DNA of 64,000 nt from an uncultured Muribaculaceae bacterium (GTDB lineage: Bacteria; Bacteroidota; Bacteroidia; Bacteroidales; Muribaculaceae): assembly GCA_910587185.1 (NCBI GenBank), contig CAJULY010000002.1, positions 62,001 to 126,000 of the forward strand, written 5' to 3'. Below are positions 33,822-44,190 of this stretch, one piece after another (position 1 is the stretch's first letter; each line of letters starts with the position of its first letter). The notes under the pieces are model-generated. The model searched no databases and was not told the DNA's origin. It worked only from the letters and a program-made list of their open reading frames with translations. The position numbers and the translations under genes were made by a program.

Positions 33822-35327
33822 ATGAGCGACAAATTCGGAAAAATAGTTCAGGTTATCGGTCCTGTCGTCGATGTGGCTTTTGAGGGCGAGGGAATGGTAC
33901 TCCCTCCCATCTATACAGCTTTGAAGATAGACCGTCCCGATGGCTCCATGCTCATACTTGAAGTTGAACAGCATATCGGAGAAAATACAGTCAGATGTGT
34001 GGCTATGGAAAGTACCGACGGTTTGCAGCGCGGTACAAAAGTAACCAATCTTGACCGTCCTATTGCTGTCCCGACAGGTAATCAGGTAAAAGGTCGCCTT
34101 CTCAATGTGATAGGTGAGGCTATTGACCGTTTGCCCGCTCTGAAAAGAGAGGATCTGCGTCCCATCCATCAGCCTGCTCCTGAGTTTGACGATCTGACAA
34201 TCGGAACTGAAATCCTTTACACAGGAATAAAAGTGATCGATCTTCTCGAACCCTACAGCAAGGGAGGTAAGATCGGTTTGTTCGGAGGTGCCGGTGTGGG
34301 AAAGACCGTCTTAATCATGGAGCTTATCAACAATATCGCGAAAGGTCATAACGGATTCTCAGTGTTCACCGGTGTTGGTGAACGCACCCGTGAAGGTAAT
34401 GACCTTCTTCGCGAGATGATTGAGAGCGGCGTCATGAAATATGGTGAGAAATTCCGTGAAGGTATGGACAAGGGTGAATGGAATCTCCACGATGTTGACA
34501 TGAAGCAAGTGGCTGACTCGCAGGCTACGCTTGTCTTCGGTCAGATGAATGAGCCGCCGGGCGCCCGTCTGCGTGTGGCCCTTTCCGGTCTTACTGTCGC
34601 CGAGCAGTTCCGCGATCAGGACGGAGGAGGTAAGGAAATACTTCTCTTCATTGACAATATTTTCCGTTTCACACAGGCCGGTAGTGAGGTTTCGGCACTT
34701 CTCGGACGAATGCCGTCGGCCGTAGGTTACCAGCCGACGCTTGCTTCGGAAATGGGTGCGCTTCAGGAACGTATCACTTCTACAAAGAACGGTTCTATCA
34801 CGTCTGTTCAGGCAATCTACGTGCCTGCCGATGACTTGACTGACCCTGCGCCGGCTACGACTTTCAGCTTCCTTGATGCGACGACGGTGTTGAGCCGTAA
34901 GATTGCAGAACTTGGTATCTATCCGGCAGTTGATCCTTTGGATTCGACCTCGCGTATTCTTGATCCCAATATTATAGGGGAGGAACACTACAATACAGCT
35001 CAGGCTGTCAAACAGCTTCTCCAGAAATATAATGAACTTCAGGATATTATCGCTATTCTCGGTGTTGATGAACTTTCTGATGAAGACAAGCTTGTAGTTT
35101 CACGAGCACGCCGAGCCCAGCGCTTCCTTTCTCAGCCTTTCTTCGTGGCCGAGCAGTTTACCGGTCTTCCCGGTGTTATGGTGCCTCTTTCGGAAACCAT
35201 ACGCGGATTCAAGATGATTCTTAGCGGCGAAATGGATCAATATCCTGAACAGGCATTCCTTAACGTAGGAACTATTGACGAGGCCATAGAGAAGGGCAAG
35301 AAGATGCTTGCTGAAGTCAAGGCCTGA
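33822..35327 (+). CDS. atpD: F1Fo ATP synthase subunit beta
   Basis: Predicted 501-residue catalytic subunit of F1. The P-loop GGAGVGKTVL is near residue 155, the catalytic glutamate region GVGERTREGNDL near 185, and the Walker B and DELSEED-like segment reads ILGVDELSDEDKL. The length is typical. It opens a complete atp cluster placed directly between nuoH and nuoI. In Bacteroides the atp cluster also begins with atpD and atpC, so internal order is conserved while its location is not. Confidence 0.96.
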   Translation: MSDKFGKIVQVIGPVVDVAFEGEGMVLPPIYTALKIDRPDGSMLILEVEQHIGENTVRCVAMESTDGLQRGTKVTNLDRPIAVPTGNQVKGRLLNVIGEAIDRLPALKREDLRPIHQPAPEFDDLTIGTEILYTGIKVIDLLEPYSKGGKIGLFGGAGVGKTVLIMELINNIAKGHNGFSVFTGVGERTREGNDLLREMIESGVMKYGEKFREGMDKGEWNLHDVDMKQVADSQATLVFGQMNEPPGARLRVALSGLTVAEQFRDQDGGGKEILLFIDNIFRFTQAGSEVSALLGRMPSAVGYQPTLASEMGALQERITSTKNGSITSVQAIYVPADDLTDPAPATTFSFLDATTVLSRKIAELGIYPAVDPLDSTSRILDPNIIGEEHYNTAQAVKQLLQKYNELQDIIAILGVDELSDEDKLVVSRARRAQRFLSQPFFVAEQFTGLPGVMVPLSETIRGFKMILSGEMDQYPEQAFLNVGTIDEAIEKGKKMLAEVKA

Positions 35328-35362
35328 TAAAGTAAATATGAATCAAGATAAAGCATTCTGTC

Positions 35363-35599
35363 ATGACACTGAAAATAATATCTTCCGAGGATGTGGTTTT
35401 TGAAGGAGAGGTGAGGATTGTCAACCTTCCGGGTGCGAACGGTAGTTTCGCAGTTTTGAAGGATCATGCTTCCCTTGTCTCTACGCTTGTCCCGGGAAAG
35501 ATAGTTTATGAGACCGTCGATGGAGAGAATGCTTCCATTCCGGTTATGGGTGGGCTTGTTGATGTCGATAATAATATTGTGTCAGTCTGCTTATATTGA
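35363..35599 (+). CDS. atpC: F1Fo ATP synthase subunit epsilon, N-terminal domain only
   Basis: Predicted 78-residue epsilon subunit. Only the N-terminal beta-sandwich is present (MTLKIISSEDVVFEGEVRIV, PGANGSFAVLKDHASLVSTL, GGLVDVDNNIVSV); the C-terminal pair of helices that inhibits ATP hydrolysis in Escherichia coli is missing. The short form is usual for Bacteroidales (about 80 residues), so this is not a truncation by mutation. The absence of the helical brake implies hydrolysis is restrained in another way. It ends just before the Shine-Dalgarno of atpB. Confidence 0.88.
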   Translation: MTLKIISSEDVVFEGEVRIVNLPGANGSFAVLKDHASLVSTLVPGKIVYETVDGENASIPVMGGLVDVDNNIVSVCLY

Positions 35600-35600
35600 G

Positions 35601-35607
35601 AAGGAGG
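35601..35607 (+). promoter_or_regulatory. Strong Shine-Dalgarno before atpB
   Basis: AAGGAGG at 35601-35607, 6 nt before the ATG at 35614 and 3 nt before the ATG at 35611. Such a complete site is rare in this phylum. It favours translation from 35614 and excludes the TTG at 35596. Confidence 0.65.
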
Positions 35608-35613
35608 AACATG

Positions 35614-36750
35614 ATGAAAAAGATCAAGACTATAATATGGTTTCTTGCTGTTGCCTTCCTGATTCCTTTGGCAGCCAATGCTGCTGAGGAGGCGAAAACA
35701 GACAGCACGAAACCAACGCCGAAAGATATAATTTTCGAACATCTTGGCGATGGTTACGGTTGGGAAGTACCGTTTGACCACCATCATCGTATTCCCCTTC
35801 CTGTCATTCTGATCGGCAAGGACGGAGTCAATTGTTTCATGTCATCCAGAGTTACAGGTGGAGAAAAATATGTTGACGGCGACAAGACTTTCTTTATACC
35901 GAAAAAAGGCAAATATAAAGGAAAGGTTGTCCAGGAGATGCCTGACGGCAGCCAATACCGACCGTGGGATATTTCCATCACGAAAAATGTCTGCGAGCTT
36001 TTCATTGCTTGTATTCTTGTAATGTTAAGCGTCTTTTATGTCGCCCGCTGGCATCGTCGGCAGATGTATAAGGCTCCACGCAAAATGCGTGGAATACTCG
36101 AAGCACTAATCGCTTTTATATACGACGGAGTCATAAAACCCACCTTGGGTGACCGCTCGGCCAAATTCGGGCCATTCTTGCTGACTGTGTTCTTCTTCAT
36201 TCTCTATCTGAACCTTCTCGGTCTGATGGTTATTTTCCCTGGTGGAGCGAATCTGACAGGTAATATTGCCGTGACACTTGTTCTCTCCATCTTCACATTC
36301 TTTGCCACCAATCTATTCGGAACAAAGCATTACTGGAAGGAAATATTCTGGCCCGATGTGCCGTTGTGGCTTAAATTTCCCATCCCGATTATGCCGGTGA
36401 TCGAGTTGTTTGGGGTATTTACCAAACCTGCAGCGCTGACCGTCCGTCTTTTTGCGAATATGATGGGTGGTCACATGATAGTCATTGTTCTGACGTTGCT
36501 CATTTTCATCTTCGCTGCTCTCGGTCCAGTGGTGACAGGTGCTACCACCGTTTTTTCGGTACTCTTCTCGATTTTCATGCTTTTGATAGATGTTCTCGTA
36601 AGTTTCATCCAGGCCTATGTTTTCACAATGCTGTCAACATTGTTCATTTCGTTCGGAACGGAAAAGGGACATGAAGAAAAGCATAAGGACAACGCTAATG
36701 AGAAAAAGGAACTTGAGTCAGAGCCTAAGGAAGAGACCTTGGTCGCATAA
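35614..36750 (+). CDS. atpB: F1Fo ATP synthase subunit a
   Basis: Predicted 378-residue membrane subunit that forms the proton channel against the c-ring. It has an N-terminal signal peptide (MKKIKTIIWFLAVAFLIPLAANA) and an extracytoplasmic domain of about 100 residues before the transmembrane core, an extension normal in Bacteroidota. The essential arginine is in LTVRLFANMMGGH. A charged C-terminal tail (GHEEKHKDNANEKKELES) is extra. The start is set by the AAGGAGG site; 35611 is the alternative. I see no atpI-like gene before it. Confidence 0.9.
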   Translation: MKKIKTIIWFLAVAFLIPLAANAAEEAKTDSTKPTPKDIIFEHLGDGYGWEVPFDHHHRIPLPVILIGKDGVNCFMSSRVTGGEKYVDGDKTFFIPKKGKYKGKVVQEMPDGSQYRPWDISITKNVCELFIACILVMLSVFYVARWHRRQMYKAPRKMRGILEALIAFIYDGVIKPTLGDRSAKFGPFLLTVFFFILYLNLLGLMVIFPGGANLTGNIAVTLVLSIFTFFATNLFGTKHYWKEIFWPDVPLWLKFPIPIMPVIELFGVFTKPAALTVRLFANMMGGHMIVIVLTLLIFIFAALGPVVTGATTVFSVLFSIFMLLIDVLVSFIQAYVFTMLSTLFISFGTEKGHEEKHKDNANEKKELESEPKEETLVA

Positions 36751-36800
36751 ATAAGAAATTATATAAATAAACAATATTCAAAACTTAAAAACGAATAATT

Positions 36801-37046
36801 ATGTTAGCAACAATCTTGGCAGAAGTTCAGCCCCTCGTTGGGTTAGGAGCATGTATAGGTGCAGGTATCGCTGCAATAGGTGCTGGCCTCGGTATCGGTA
36901 AAATCGGCTCATCAGCTATGGAAGCTATAGCCCGTCAGCCCGAAGCCGCAGGAGATATCCGAAGCAACATGATCGTGATCGCAGCCCTCGTTGAAGGTGT
37001 TGCCCTGTTTGCGGTTATCGTCAGCGTTCTTTCAATGTTCGTTTAA
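36801..37046 (+). CDS. atpE: F1Fo ATP synthase subunit c
   Basis: Predicted 81-residue double-helix hairpin that builds the rotor ring. The polar loop reads AIARQPEAAG, and the ion-binding carboxylate is the glutamate in IAALVEGVALFAVIV. The Ser/Thr following the glutamate and the Gln/Pro in helix 1 that mark sodium-binding rings are absent, so the ring is predicted to use protons. This matches coupling to a proton-pumping complex I encoded in the same unit. Confidence 0.93.
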   Translation: MLATILAEVQPLVGLGACIGAGIAAIGAGLGIGKIGSSAMEAIARQPEAAGDIRSNMIVIAALVEGVALFAVIVSVLSMFV

Positions 37047-37065
37047 TTGCCGTTCCATCTGAATT

Positions 37066-37563
37066 ATGGAATTGTTCACGCCTGATTTTGGCCTGGTATT
37101 CTGGATGTTTGTGGCTTTTGCCATACTCTTGTTTGTGCTTTACAAATGGGGTTGGCCGGTCATAATCAAAGGAGTCGAGAGCCGAGCTGACTTGATTGAC
37201 AAGGGAGTTGAATATGCCCAGCAGGCAAAGGAGCAGCTTCTTCATGCCAAGGAAGAGTCAGAAAAATACGTTGCGGAAGCACGTAAACAACAGGCTGATA
37301 TGTTGCGTGAGGCAGACCGCATGAAATCGCAGATTATTGACGAGGCCCGTGTAGCTGCACAGGGTGAGGCAAAAAAAGTGATGGATGCGGCCAAATTGGC
37401 GATAGCTCAGGAACGGAAGGAAGCAGAACTGCAGTTTAAAAACGAAGTGAGCTCTTTTGCAATTGATATTGCCGCAAAAGTAGTGCGCAACCAGTTGGCC
37501 GACGAGAAAGCCCAGACAAAGCTCGTGGATTCGCTCCTCGACGAAATGGAAAAACAAAATTAA
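37066..37563 (+). CDS. atpF: F1Fo ATP synthase subunit b
   Basis: Predicted 165-residue stator stalk subunit. One N-terminal transmembrane helix (residues 6-26, FGLVFWMFVAFAILLFVLY) leads into a long right-handed coiled coil rich in Ala, Lys and Glu (VEYAQQAKEQLLHAKEESEKYVAEA). The length is typical. It lies 19 nt after atpE and 12 nt before atpH. A single b gene implies a homodimeric stalk. Confidence 0.92.
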   Translation: MELFTPDFGLVFWMFVAFAILLFVLYKWGWPVIIKGVESRADLIDKGVEYAQQAKEQLLHAKEESEKYVAEARKQQADMLREADRMKSQIIDEARVAAQGEAKKVMDAAKLAIAQERKEAELQFKNEVSSFAIDIAAKVVRNQLADEKAQTKLVDSLLDEMEKQN

Positions 37564-37575
37564 TCGATTGACTCT

Positions 37576-38124
37576 ATGAACGAAGGTCTGATACCGCGCC
37601 GATATGCTAAAGCTCTTTACATCGTTTCGAAGGAACGGGGTGAAGACAAGGCTATGTATAGCCTTATGAAAAATTTGATCGGATGCTTTGTCTCTGTTCC
37701 GGAACTCAATGATACGCTTAACAATCCTTACATATCCGTAGCGGACAAATCGGCGCTTATCCGCACGGCGTGTGAGCACGGAGAAAAGGCCGACAGTCTG
37801 CTTGATGATTTTATCAGGCTGCTTGTAGATAACAAGCGCATCGGCTTTACCCGTCTGATCGCTTATGCGTTTGTTGATATCTACAGGAAAGAGAACCATA
37901 TTTATAAGGTTGATGTAGAGTCTGCCGTCCCTTTGGCCTCTCAGGAGACAGCGCGACTGAAAGAGCTTATCTCCAGGCATCTCAAAGGTGGGATCATGGA
38001 GTATGAGATGTCTGTCAATCCCTCTTTGATAGGTGGATTTACAGTCCGAGTCGGAAATGAGAAGGTAGATGCTTCTGTAAGCAACGAATTAAAACAATTG
38101 CGTTTAAATCTAATCAGCAAATAA
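37576..38124 (+). CDS. atpH: F1Fo ATP synthase subunit delta
   Basis: Predicted 182-residue subunit that joins the stator stalk to the top of F1. The N-terminal helical bundle (IPRRYAKALYIVSKERGED) and the C-terminal segment (VNPSLIGGFTVRVGNEKVDASVSNELKQL) match the delta/OSCP family. It is followed by atpA after 8 nt. Confidence 0.92.
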   Translation: MNEGLIPRRYAKALYIVSKERGEDKAMYSLMKNLIGCFVSVPELNDTLNNPYISVADKSALIRTACEHGEKADSLLDDFIRLLVDNKRIGFTRLIAYAFVDIYRKENHIYKVDVESAVPLASQETARLKELISRHLKGGIMEYEMSVNPSLIGGFTVRVGNEKVDASVSNELKQLRLNLISK

Positions 38125-38132
38125 CGTAACCA

Positions 38133-39707
<1,575 letters not shown>

Positions 39708-39746
39708 TAATGTGAATAGTTTTACAATCAATATATTGACTTAATA

Positions 39747-40628
39747 ATGGCAACTCTAAGAGAACTGAAAGGTCGCATTGGCTCGGTCGCTTCATCCGAG
39801 AAGATTACCGGGGCGATGAAGATGATCTCTTCCGCAAAAATGCATAAGGCTGAAACAGCTTTACGCAGACTTCAGCCGTTCAGAGGACAGATAGAATCTA
39901 TTATCGGGAACTTATTGTCCGCTGATGCCGAGTTTTCATCCCCTTTGATAGAGTTGCGTCCGGTCAATAACCTCGCGATTGTGGTTCTTGGTTCTGACGA
40001 TGGTTTGTGTGGAGCATATAACGTCAACATATTTAAAGTATTGATGGCGCAGATAAATGCTTACCGCAAGCAATATGGCCCTGACGTGAATATCGACATA
40101 TTTCCTGTTGGCGGAAAAATCGTGAAGGCCGTATCACGACTTTCTGATCCGCATCTCCACATGAAAATTGTTGAAGGTGTTGATTCGAAGACAACGGGCG
40201 ACGGGGTAAAGGATTTTGTCGCCAGACTTCAGTCAGATTTCCTTGCCGGAGAACTTGACAAAATTGATGTGCTTTACATGAGTTTCAAGAGCGTCAGCAA
40301 GCAACTGCCAACCTGTGAACAGTTGATTCCGGTGGTGAGCGAGACATTTCAGGCCAATGGAGTCCGGGAATCTTGTCGTCCTTACATATTCGAGCCGGAT
40401 GCCGAAACTATTTTCCGCACAGTCTTGCCTATGTTCCTGATGGCTGTAATGCAGGATATCTTCACGGAGAACCGTGCCTCGGAACAGGCTGCACGAGTAA
40501 TGGCCATGCAAAGTGCTAACGATAATGCCAAGAAACTTCTTGAACAGCTACAGCTTGAATACAACAAGCTTCGTCAGCAAAGTATCACAACGGAACTTCT
40601 CGACATACTTGGCGGTCAGGTCCGTTGA
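39747..40628 (+). CDS. atpG: F1Fo ATP synthase subunit gamma
   Basis: Predicted 293-residue central rotor shaft. The N-terminal helix (LRELKGRIGSVASSEKITGAMKMISSAKMHKAE) and the C-terminal helix (MAMQSANDNAKKLLEQLQLEYNKLRQQSITTELLDI) form the coiled coil inside the alpha-beta ring; GSDDGLCGAYN marks the middle domain. It is the last gene of the atp block, and nuoI starts 55 nt downstream on the same strand. Confidence 0.94.
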   Translation: MATLRELKGRIGSVASSEKITGAMKMISSAKMHKAETALRRLQPFRGQIESIIGNLLSADAEFSSPLIELRPVNNLAIVVLGSDDGLCGAYNVNIFKVLMAQINAYRKQYGPDVNIDIFPVGGKIVKAVSRLSDPHLHMKIVEGVDSKTTGDGVKDFVARLQSDFLAGELDKIDVLYMSFKSVSKQLPTCEQLIPVVSETFQANGVRESCRPYIFEPDAETIFRTVLPMFLMAVMQDIFTENRASEQAARVMAMQSANDNAKKLLEQLQLEYNKLRQQSITTELLDILGGQVR

Positions 40629-40683
40629 TATAGAGTGAATTAACAATATGTTTATAAGATAATATTAACAAGAATAATAATTT

Positions 40684-41283
40684 ATGGGTAGTGTAAAAGA
40701 TTATTTTTCATCTTTGGGCTCCGGAATCGCAAGCCTTCTGAAAGGCATGCAGGTGACCGGAAAGGAATTTATCACCCCCAAGATTACTGAAAAATATCCT
40801 GAAGACCGTGAGAAGGTGCATGTACCTGACCGGTTCCGTGCGATTCTGCAACTCAAATATGATGCTGACGGCAATCATAAATGTATAGCTTGTGGAATAT
40901 GTCAGCGAAATTGTCCGAACGGAACAATTTCCATTACCACCAAAATGGTTCCGACCTTTGATGGTAAACAGAAAAGAAAGCTTGACAAATATATATATGA
41001 TCTTGGCAGTTGCACTTTCTGTCAGCTTTGTGTCACTACCTGTCCTCAGAATGCACTTGAGTTCTCGAACGATTTTGAGCAGGCAGTTTTCACTCGCGAA
41101 AAGCTTGTGAAGAAACTCAATTATTTGCCAGAAAAGGAAGAGCCCGCTCCGACACCCGAACAGATTGCAAAGATGCAGGCTGAGAAGGAGGCAAAGATCG
41201 CAGCCGCAAAAGCAGCTGCAGCCGCCAAGAAAGCTGCGGCCGCCGCTTCAGCTGAGGCTCCAAAAGATTCAACTGAAAAATAA
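40684..41283 (+). CDS. nuoI: NADH-quinone oxidoreductase subunit I
   Basis: Predicted 199-residue ferredoxin-like subunit with two 4Fe-4S sites, CIACGICQRNCP and CTFCQLCVTTCP, which carry electrons to NuoB. The C terminus has an unusual Ala- and Lys-rich tail (about residues 155-199, with KAAAAAKKAAAAAS) beyond the conserved domain. With no NuoEFG in this cluster, NuoI is the likely entry point for electrons from an unknown donor such as ferredoxin or flavodoxin. The nuo genes resume here after the atp block. Confidence 0.93.
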   Translation: MGSVKDYFSSLGSGIASLLKGMQVTGKEFITPKITEKYPEDREKVHVPDRFRAILQLKYDADGNHKCIACGICQRNCPNGTISITTKMVPTFDGKQKRKLDKYIYDLGSCTFCQLCVTTCPQNALEFSNDFEQAVFTREKLVKKLNYLPEKEEPAPTPEQIAKMQAEKEAKIAAAKAAAAAKKAAAAASAEAPKDSTEK

Positions 41284-41297
41284 ATCAATCAAATTAT

Positions 41298-41813
41298 ATG
41301 GAATCAGTAGGAAGTATCATCATGTATGTGATAATCGCACTGTCGATTGTCCTTTTTTCTGTACTGACTGTCGCCACACGTAAAATACTGCGTTCCGCCA
41401 CATTCCTCCTGTTTACACTTTTCGCTACTGCGGCCCTTTACTTCAAGCTCGACTATGAGTTTCTCGGGGCAGTGCAGATAGCGGTGTATGCCGGCGGTAT
41501 CGTTGTACTTTTTGTGTTTTCCATTTTTCTTACTTCACATCCGGGAGAAAACAGTTCACAGCTCGTTTCAAGAAAGCGGGCTCTTGGCTTGTTTGCTGCT
41601 CTGGCAACATTCGCCGTTGCGGCTTTCGCGCTCCTTTATCGCTGTGGAATGGCAATGACCCAGCTTCCAGCTATGGAGAATCCCAAAATGCATGAAATAG
41701 GAAAAGCCCTGATGGGAACAGGCGAGTATCAGTATCTTTTGCCTTTTGAGGCAATAAGTGTGTTGTTATTGGCATGTATAATCGGAGGCGTTGTTGTCGC
41801 CCGCAAAAGATAA
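41298..41813 (+). CDS. nuoJ: NADH-quinone oxidoreductase subunit J
   Basis: Predicted 171-residue membrane subunit with five helices. The third helix, with the conserved glycine-rich turn, reads FLGAVQIAVYAGGIVVLFVFSIFL. NuoJ forms part of the link between the quinone chamber and the antiporter-like subunits. It is 14 nt after nuoI and 7 nt before nuoK. Confidence 0.92.
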   Translation: MESVGSIIMYVIIALSIVLFSVLTVATRKILRSATFLLFTLFATAALYFKLDYEFLGAVQIAVYAGGIVVLFVFSIFLTSHPGENSSQLVSRKRALGLFAALATFAVAAFALLYRCGMAMTQLPAMENPKMHEIGKALMGTGEYQYLLPFEAISVLLLACIIGGVVVARKR

Positions 41814-41820
41814 TTGACTT

Positions 41821-42132
41821 ATGGATATAACAATCATCTACTATCTTATTCCGTCGCTTATCATGTTTTGCTGTGGCGTCTATGGATTTATAACGCGCCG
41901 CAACATGATCGCGATGCTCATCTCTCTTGAGCTTATGTTGAATGCAGTGGATATAAACTTCGTGGTGTTCAACAGATATCTTTATCCCGAAAATATGGAA
42001 GGCATGTTCTTCACATTGTTTGCCATAGCGATTGCAGCTGCTGAAACTGCTCTTGCGATAGCAATCATAATAAATGTGTTCCGTTCGGTTAAAAATATCT
42101 CCGCTTCTGACTTATCACAAATGAAACATTAA
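41821..42132 (+). CDS. nuoK: NADH-quinone oxidoreductase subunit K
   Basis: Predicted 103-residue three-helix membrane subunit homologous to MrpC. The two buried glutamates of the proton path are in MLISLELMLNAVDINF and AAAETALAIAI. The length is typical. It is followed by nuoL after 6 nt. Confidence 0.93.
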   Translation: MDITIIYYLIPSLIMFCCGVYGFITRRNMIAMLISLELMLNAVDINFVVFNRYLYPENMEGMFFTLFAIAIAAAETALAIAIIINVFRSVKNISASDLSQMKH

Positions 42133-42138
42133 GGCATT

Positions 42139-44142
42139 ATGGAAGCTACTATTCCCGTTTTAATACTTGCAATACCCCTCTTCATGTTTTTGCTTCTGGG
42201 CTTGCTTGGCAAGTTCATGAGCCATAAGATGGCTGGTATCCTTGGAACGGCCGGCATGGGTATAACACTCGTTCTGGCATATTATACCGCATATCTGTAC
42301 TTTTTCTCGGGTGCTCCCGAATTTGTGGATGCAGCCGGAAACCGCCTGCAGTTCCTTGTATTCAATCAGGACTGGCTGCAGTTCTACGACAAACTTGTCA
42401 TCCGCATAGGATTCCTTCTCGATCCGATTTCTGCCATGATGCTGGTTGTGATAACAACAATCTCGTTCATGGTCCATCTCTACAGTAACGGATACATGCG
42501 TGACCATCATGGAGTCTATGAACACGGTTTCCAGCGCTTCTATGCGTTTCTTGCTCTGTTCAGTTTCTCGATGCTCGGACTCGTAGTCGCCACAAATATT
42601 TTCCAGATGTATATATTCTGGGAGCTTGTGGGTGCGTCTTCATATCTGTTGATCGGCTTCTACTATGTTAAGCCGTCAGCAGTGTCCGCTTCCAAGAAGG
42701 CTTTCATCGTAACACGTTTTGCCGACCTCGGATTCCTTATCGGTATTCTCATCCTATCATTCTATACCGGAACTTTCAACTTCACAGAGCTGACTTCGGC
42801 CGGAGTGGGTGAAAATACATTTGCTGTCAGTCTTTCGACTGCCGAAAATATCAAAAACATCTTCGCAACAAGTGCCGCTCCCGTCTTTATGGGCGGTTCC
42901 GTACTGACTTGGGCACTTGTCCTGATATTTATGGGTGGTATGGGAAAATCGGCGATGCTTCCTCTCCACATCTGGCTTCCCGATGCGATGGAAGGTCCTA
43001 CTCCCGTTTCAGCCCTTATCCACGCCGCAACAATGGTTGTCGCCGGTGTCTATCTGGTTACACGTCTGTTCCCGCTCTATCTTATGGAAGGCGTTTCTCT
43101 CACCATTATAACGGTAGTGGGTGCTGTTACGGCATTCTATGCAGCGATGGTCGCTTGCGCCCAGATCGATATCAAGCGTGTACTTGCATTCTCCACAATT
43201 TCCCAGATAGCGTTCATGATGGTATCGCTTGGCGTAGCCCGTCCTGAGTTCCACGAAGGTCTCGGCTACATGGCTTCTATGTTCCATCTGTTCACCCACG
43301 CTATGTTCAAGGCTCTCTTGTTCCTCGGAGCCGGTGCTATCATCCATGCTGTAGGATCCAACGATTATACCGCAATGCACGGCCTTCGCAAGCACATGCC
43401 TGTGACTCATATAACTTTCCTTATCGGATGCCTTGCTATCGCTGGTATCATTCCTTTCTCGGGATTCTTCTCGAAAGATGAGATCCTCAGCGCTTGCCTC
43501 GGACACAATTGGGTAGCATACGTGTGGATGTCGCTTGTGGCCGGTCTGACAGCCTTCTATATGTTCCGTCTCTATTTCCTCATTTTCTGGTGGAAAGAAC
43601 ATAAAGTGCCTCAAGGTCATCATCAGCCTCACGATCAGCCGTGGACAATGACTGTGCCTCTGATAATCCTTGCCGCTATATCCTGCGTCGCCGGATTCAT
43701 TCCTTTCGGAAATCTCGTTAGCTGGGATGGCGTTCCCTATGACTTTATGGCTCACTTTGACTGGAGTGTCGCTGCTGTCAGTCTTGTCGTTGCAATACTC
43801 GGCATATTGATTGCCTGGCGTATGTATTGCAAAGAGAACGCTCTTCCGGAAAAGATGCGCAAAGCTCTTCCCAATCTCTGGACATGGTGTTTCCACCGCT
43901 TCTACTGGGACGAACTTTACATGTTCATTACCCATAAGATTATCTTCGACAGAGTCTGTCGTCCTATCGCATGGTTCGACCGCCATGTAATTGACGGAAC
44001 CATGAACGGTCTGGCTTATGTGACCAATAAAGCTTCATTTGCGATCAGAGGATTGCAGAGTGGCAAGATACAGTCCTACGTATGGATCTATCTTGTCGGA
44101 GCTCTTCTGCTTGGAATCATTACCGCCTTATGCGTTATGTAA
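42139..44142 (+). CDS. nuoL: NADH-quinone oxidoreductase subunit L
   Basis: Predicted 667-residue antiporter-like proton pump subunit with about 16 helices. Conserved residues of the pump appear as FWELVGASSYLLIGFY (glutamate), GKSAMLPLHIWLPDAMEGPTPVSALIHAATMV (lysine and the broken helix) and FSTISQIAFMMVSLG. The C-terminal part provides the long lateral helix and its anchor. The length is close to the family norm. Confidence 0.95.
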   Translation: MEATIPVLILAIPLFMFLLLGLLGKFMSHKMAGILGTAGMGITLVLAYYTAYLYFFSGAPEFVDAAGNRLQFLVFNQDWLQFYDKLVIRIGFLLDPISAMMLVVITTISFMVHLYSNGYMRDHHGVYEHGFQRFYAFLALFSFSMLGLVVATNIFQMYIFWELVGASSYLLIGFYYVKPSAVSASKKAFIVTRFADLGFLIGILILSFYTGTFNFTELTSAGVGENTFAVSLSTAENIKNIFATSAAPVFMGGSVLTWALVLIFMGGMGKSAMLPLHIWLPDAMEGPTPVSALIHAATMVVAGVYLVTRLFPLYLMEGVSLTIITVVGAVTAFYAAMVACAQIDIKRVLAFSTISQIAFMMVSLGVARPEFHEGLGYMASMFHLFTHAMFKALLFLGAGAIIHAVGSNDYTAMHGLRKHMPVTHITFLIGCLAIAGIIPFSGFFSKDEILSACLGHNWVAYVWMSLVAGLTAFYMFRLYFLIFWWKEHKVPQGHHQPHDQPWTMTVPLIILAAISCVAGFIPFGNLVSWDGVPYDFMAHFDWSVAAVSLVVAILGILIAWRMYCKENALPEKMRKALPNLWTWCFHRFYWDELYMFITHKIIFDRVCRPIAWFDRHVIDGTMNGLAYVTNKASFAIRGLQSGKIQSYVWIYLVGALLLGIITALCVM

Positions 44143-44190
44143 TCAGGCAAAATGGTAATCGAATTTTGGAAAAAGTAAATAAAAGTAGTT

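Noticed and set aside
36801..37046. Sodium-dependent ATP synthase c-ring
   Set aside because: The Ser/Thr next to the carboxylate and the helix-1 Gln/Pro typical of sodium rings are missing.
43009..43986. Long minus-strand open frame opposite nuoL, and similar ones opposite nuoCD (31262-32173) and atpA
   Set aside because: Shadows of conserved genes with His- and Cys-rich nonsense sequence.
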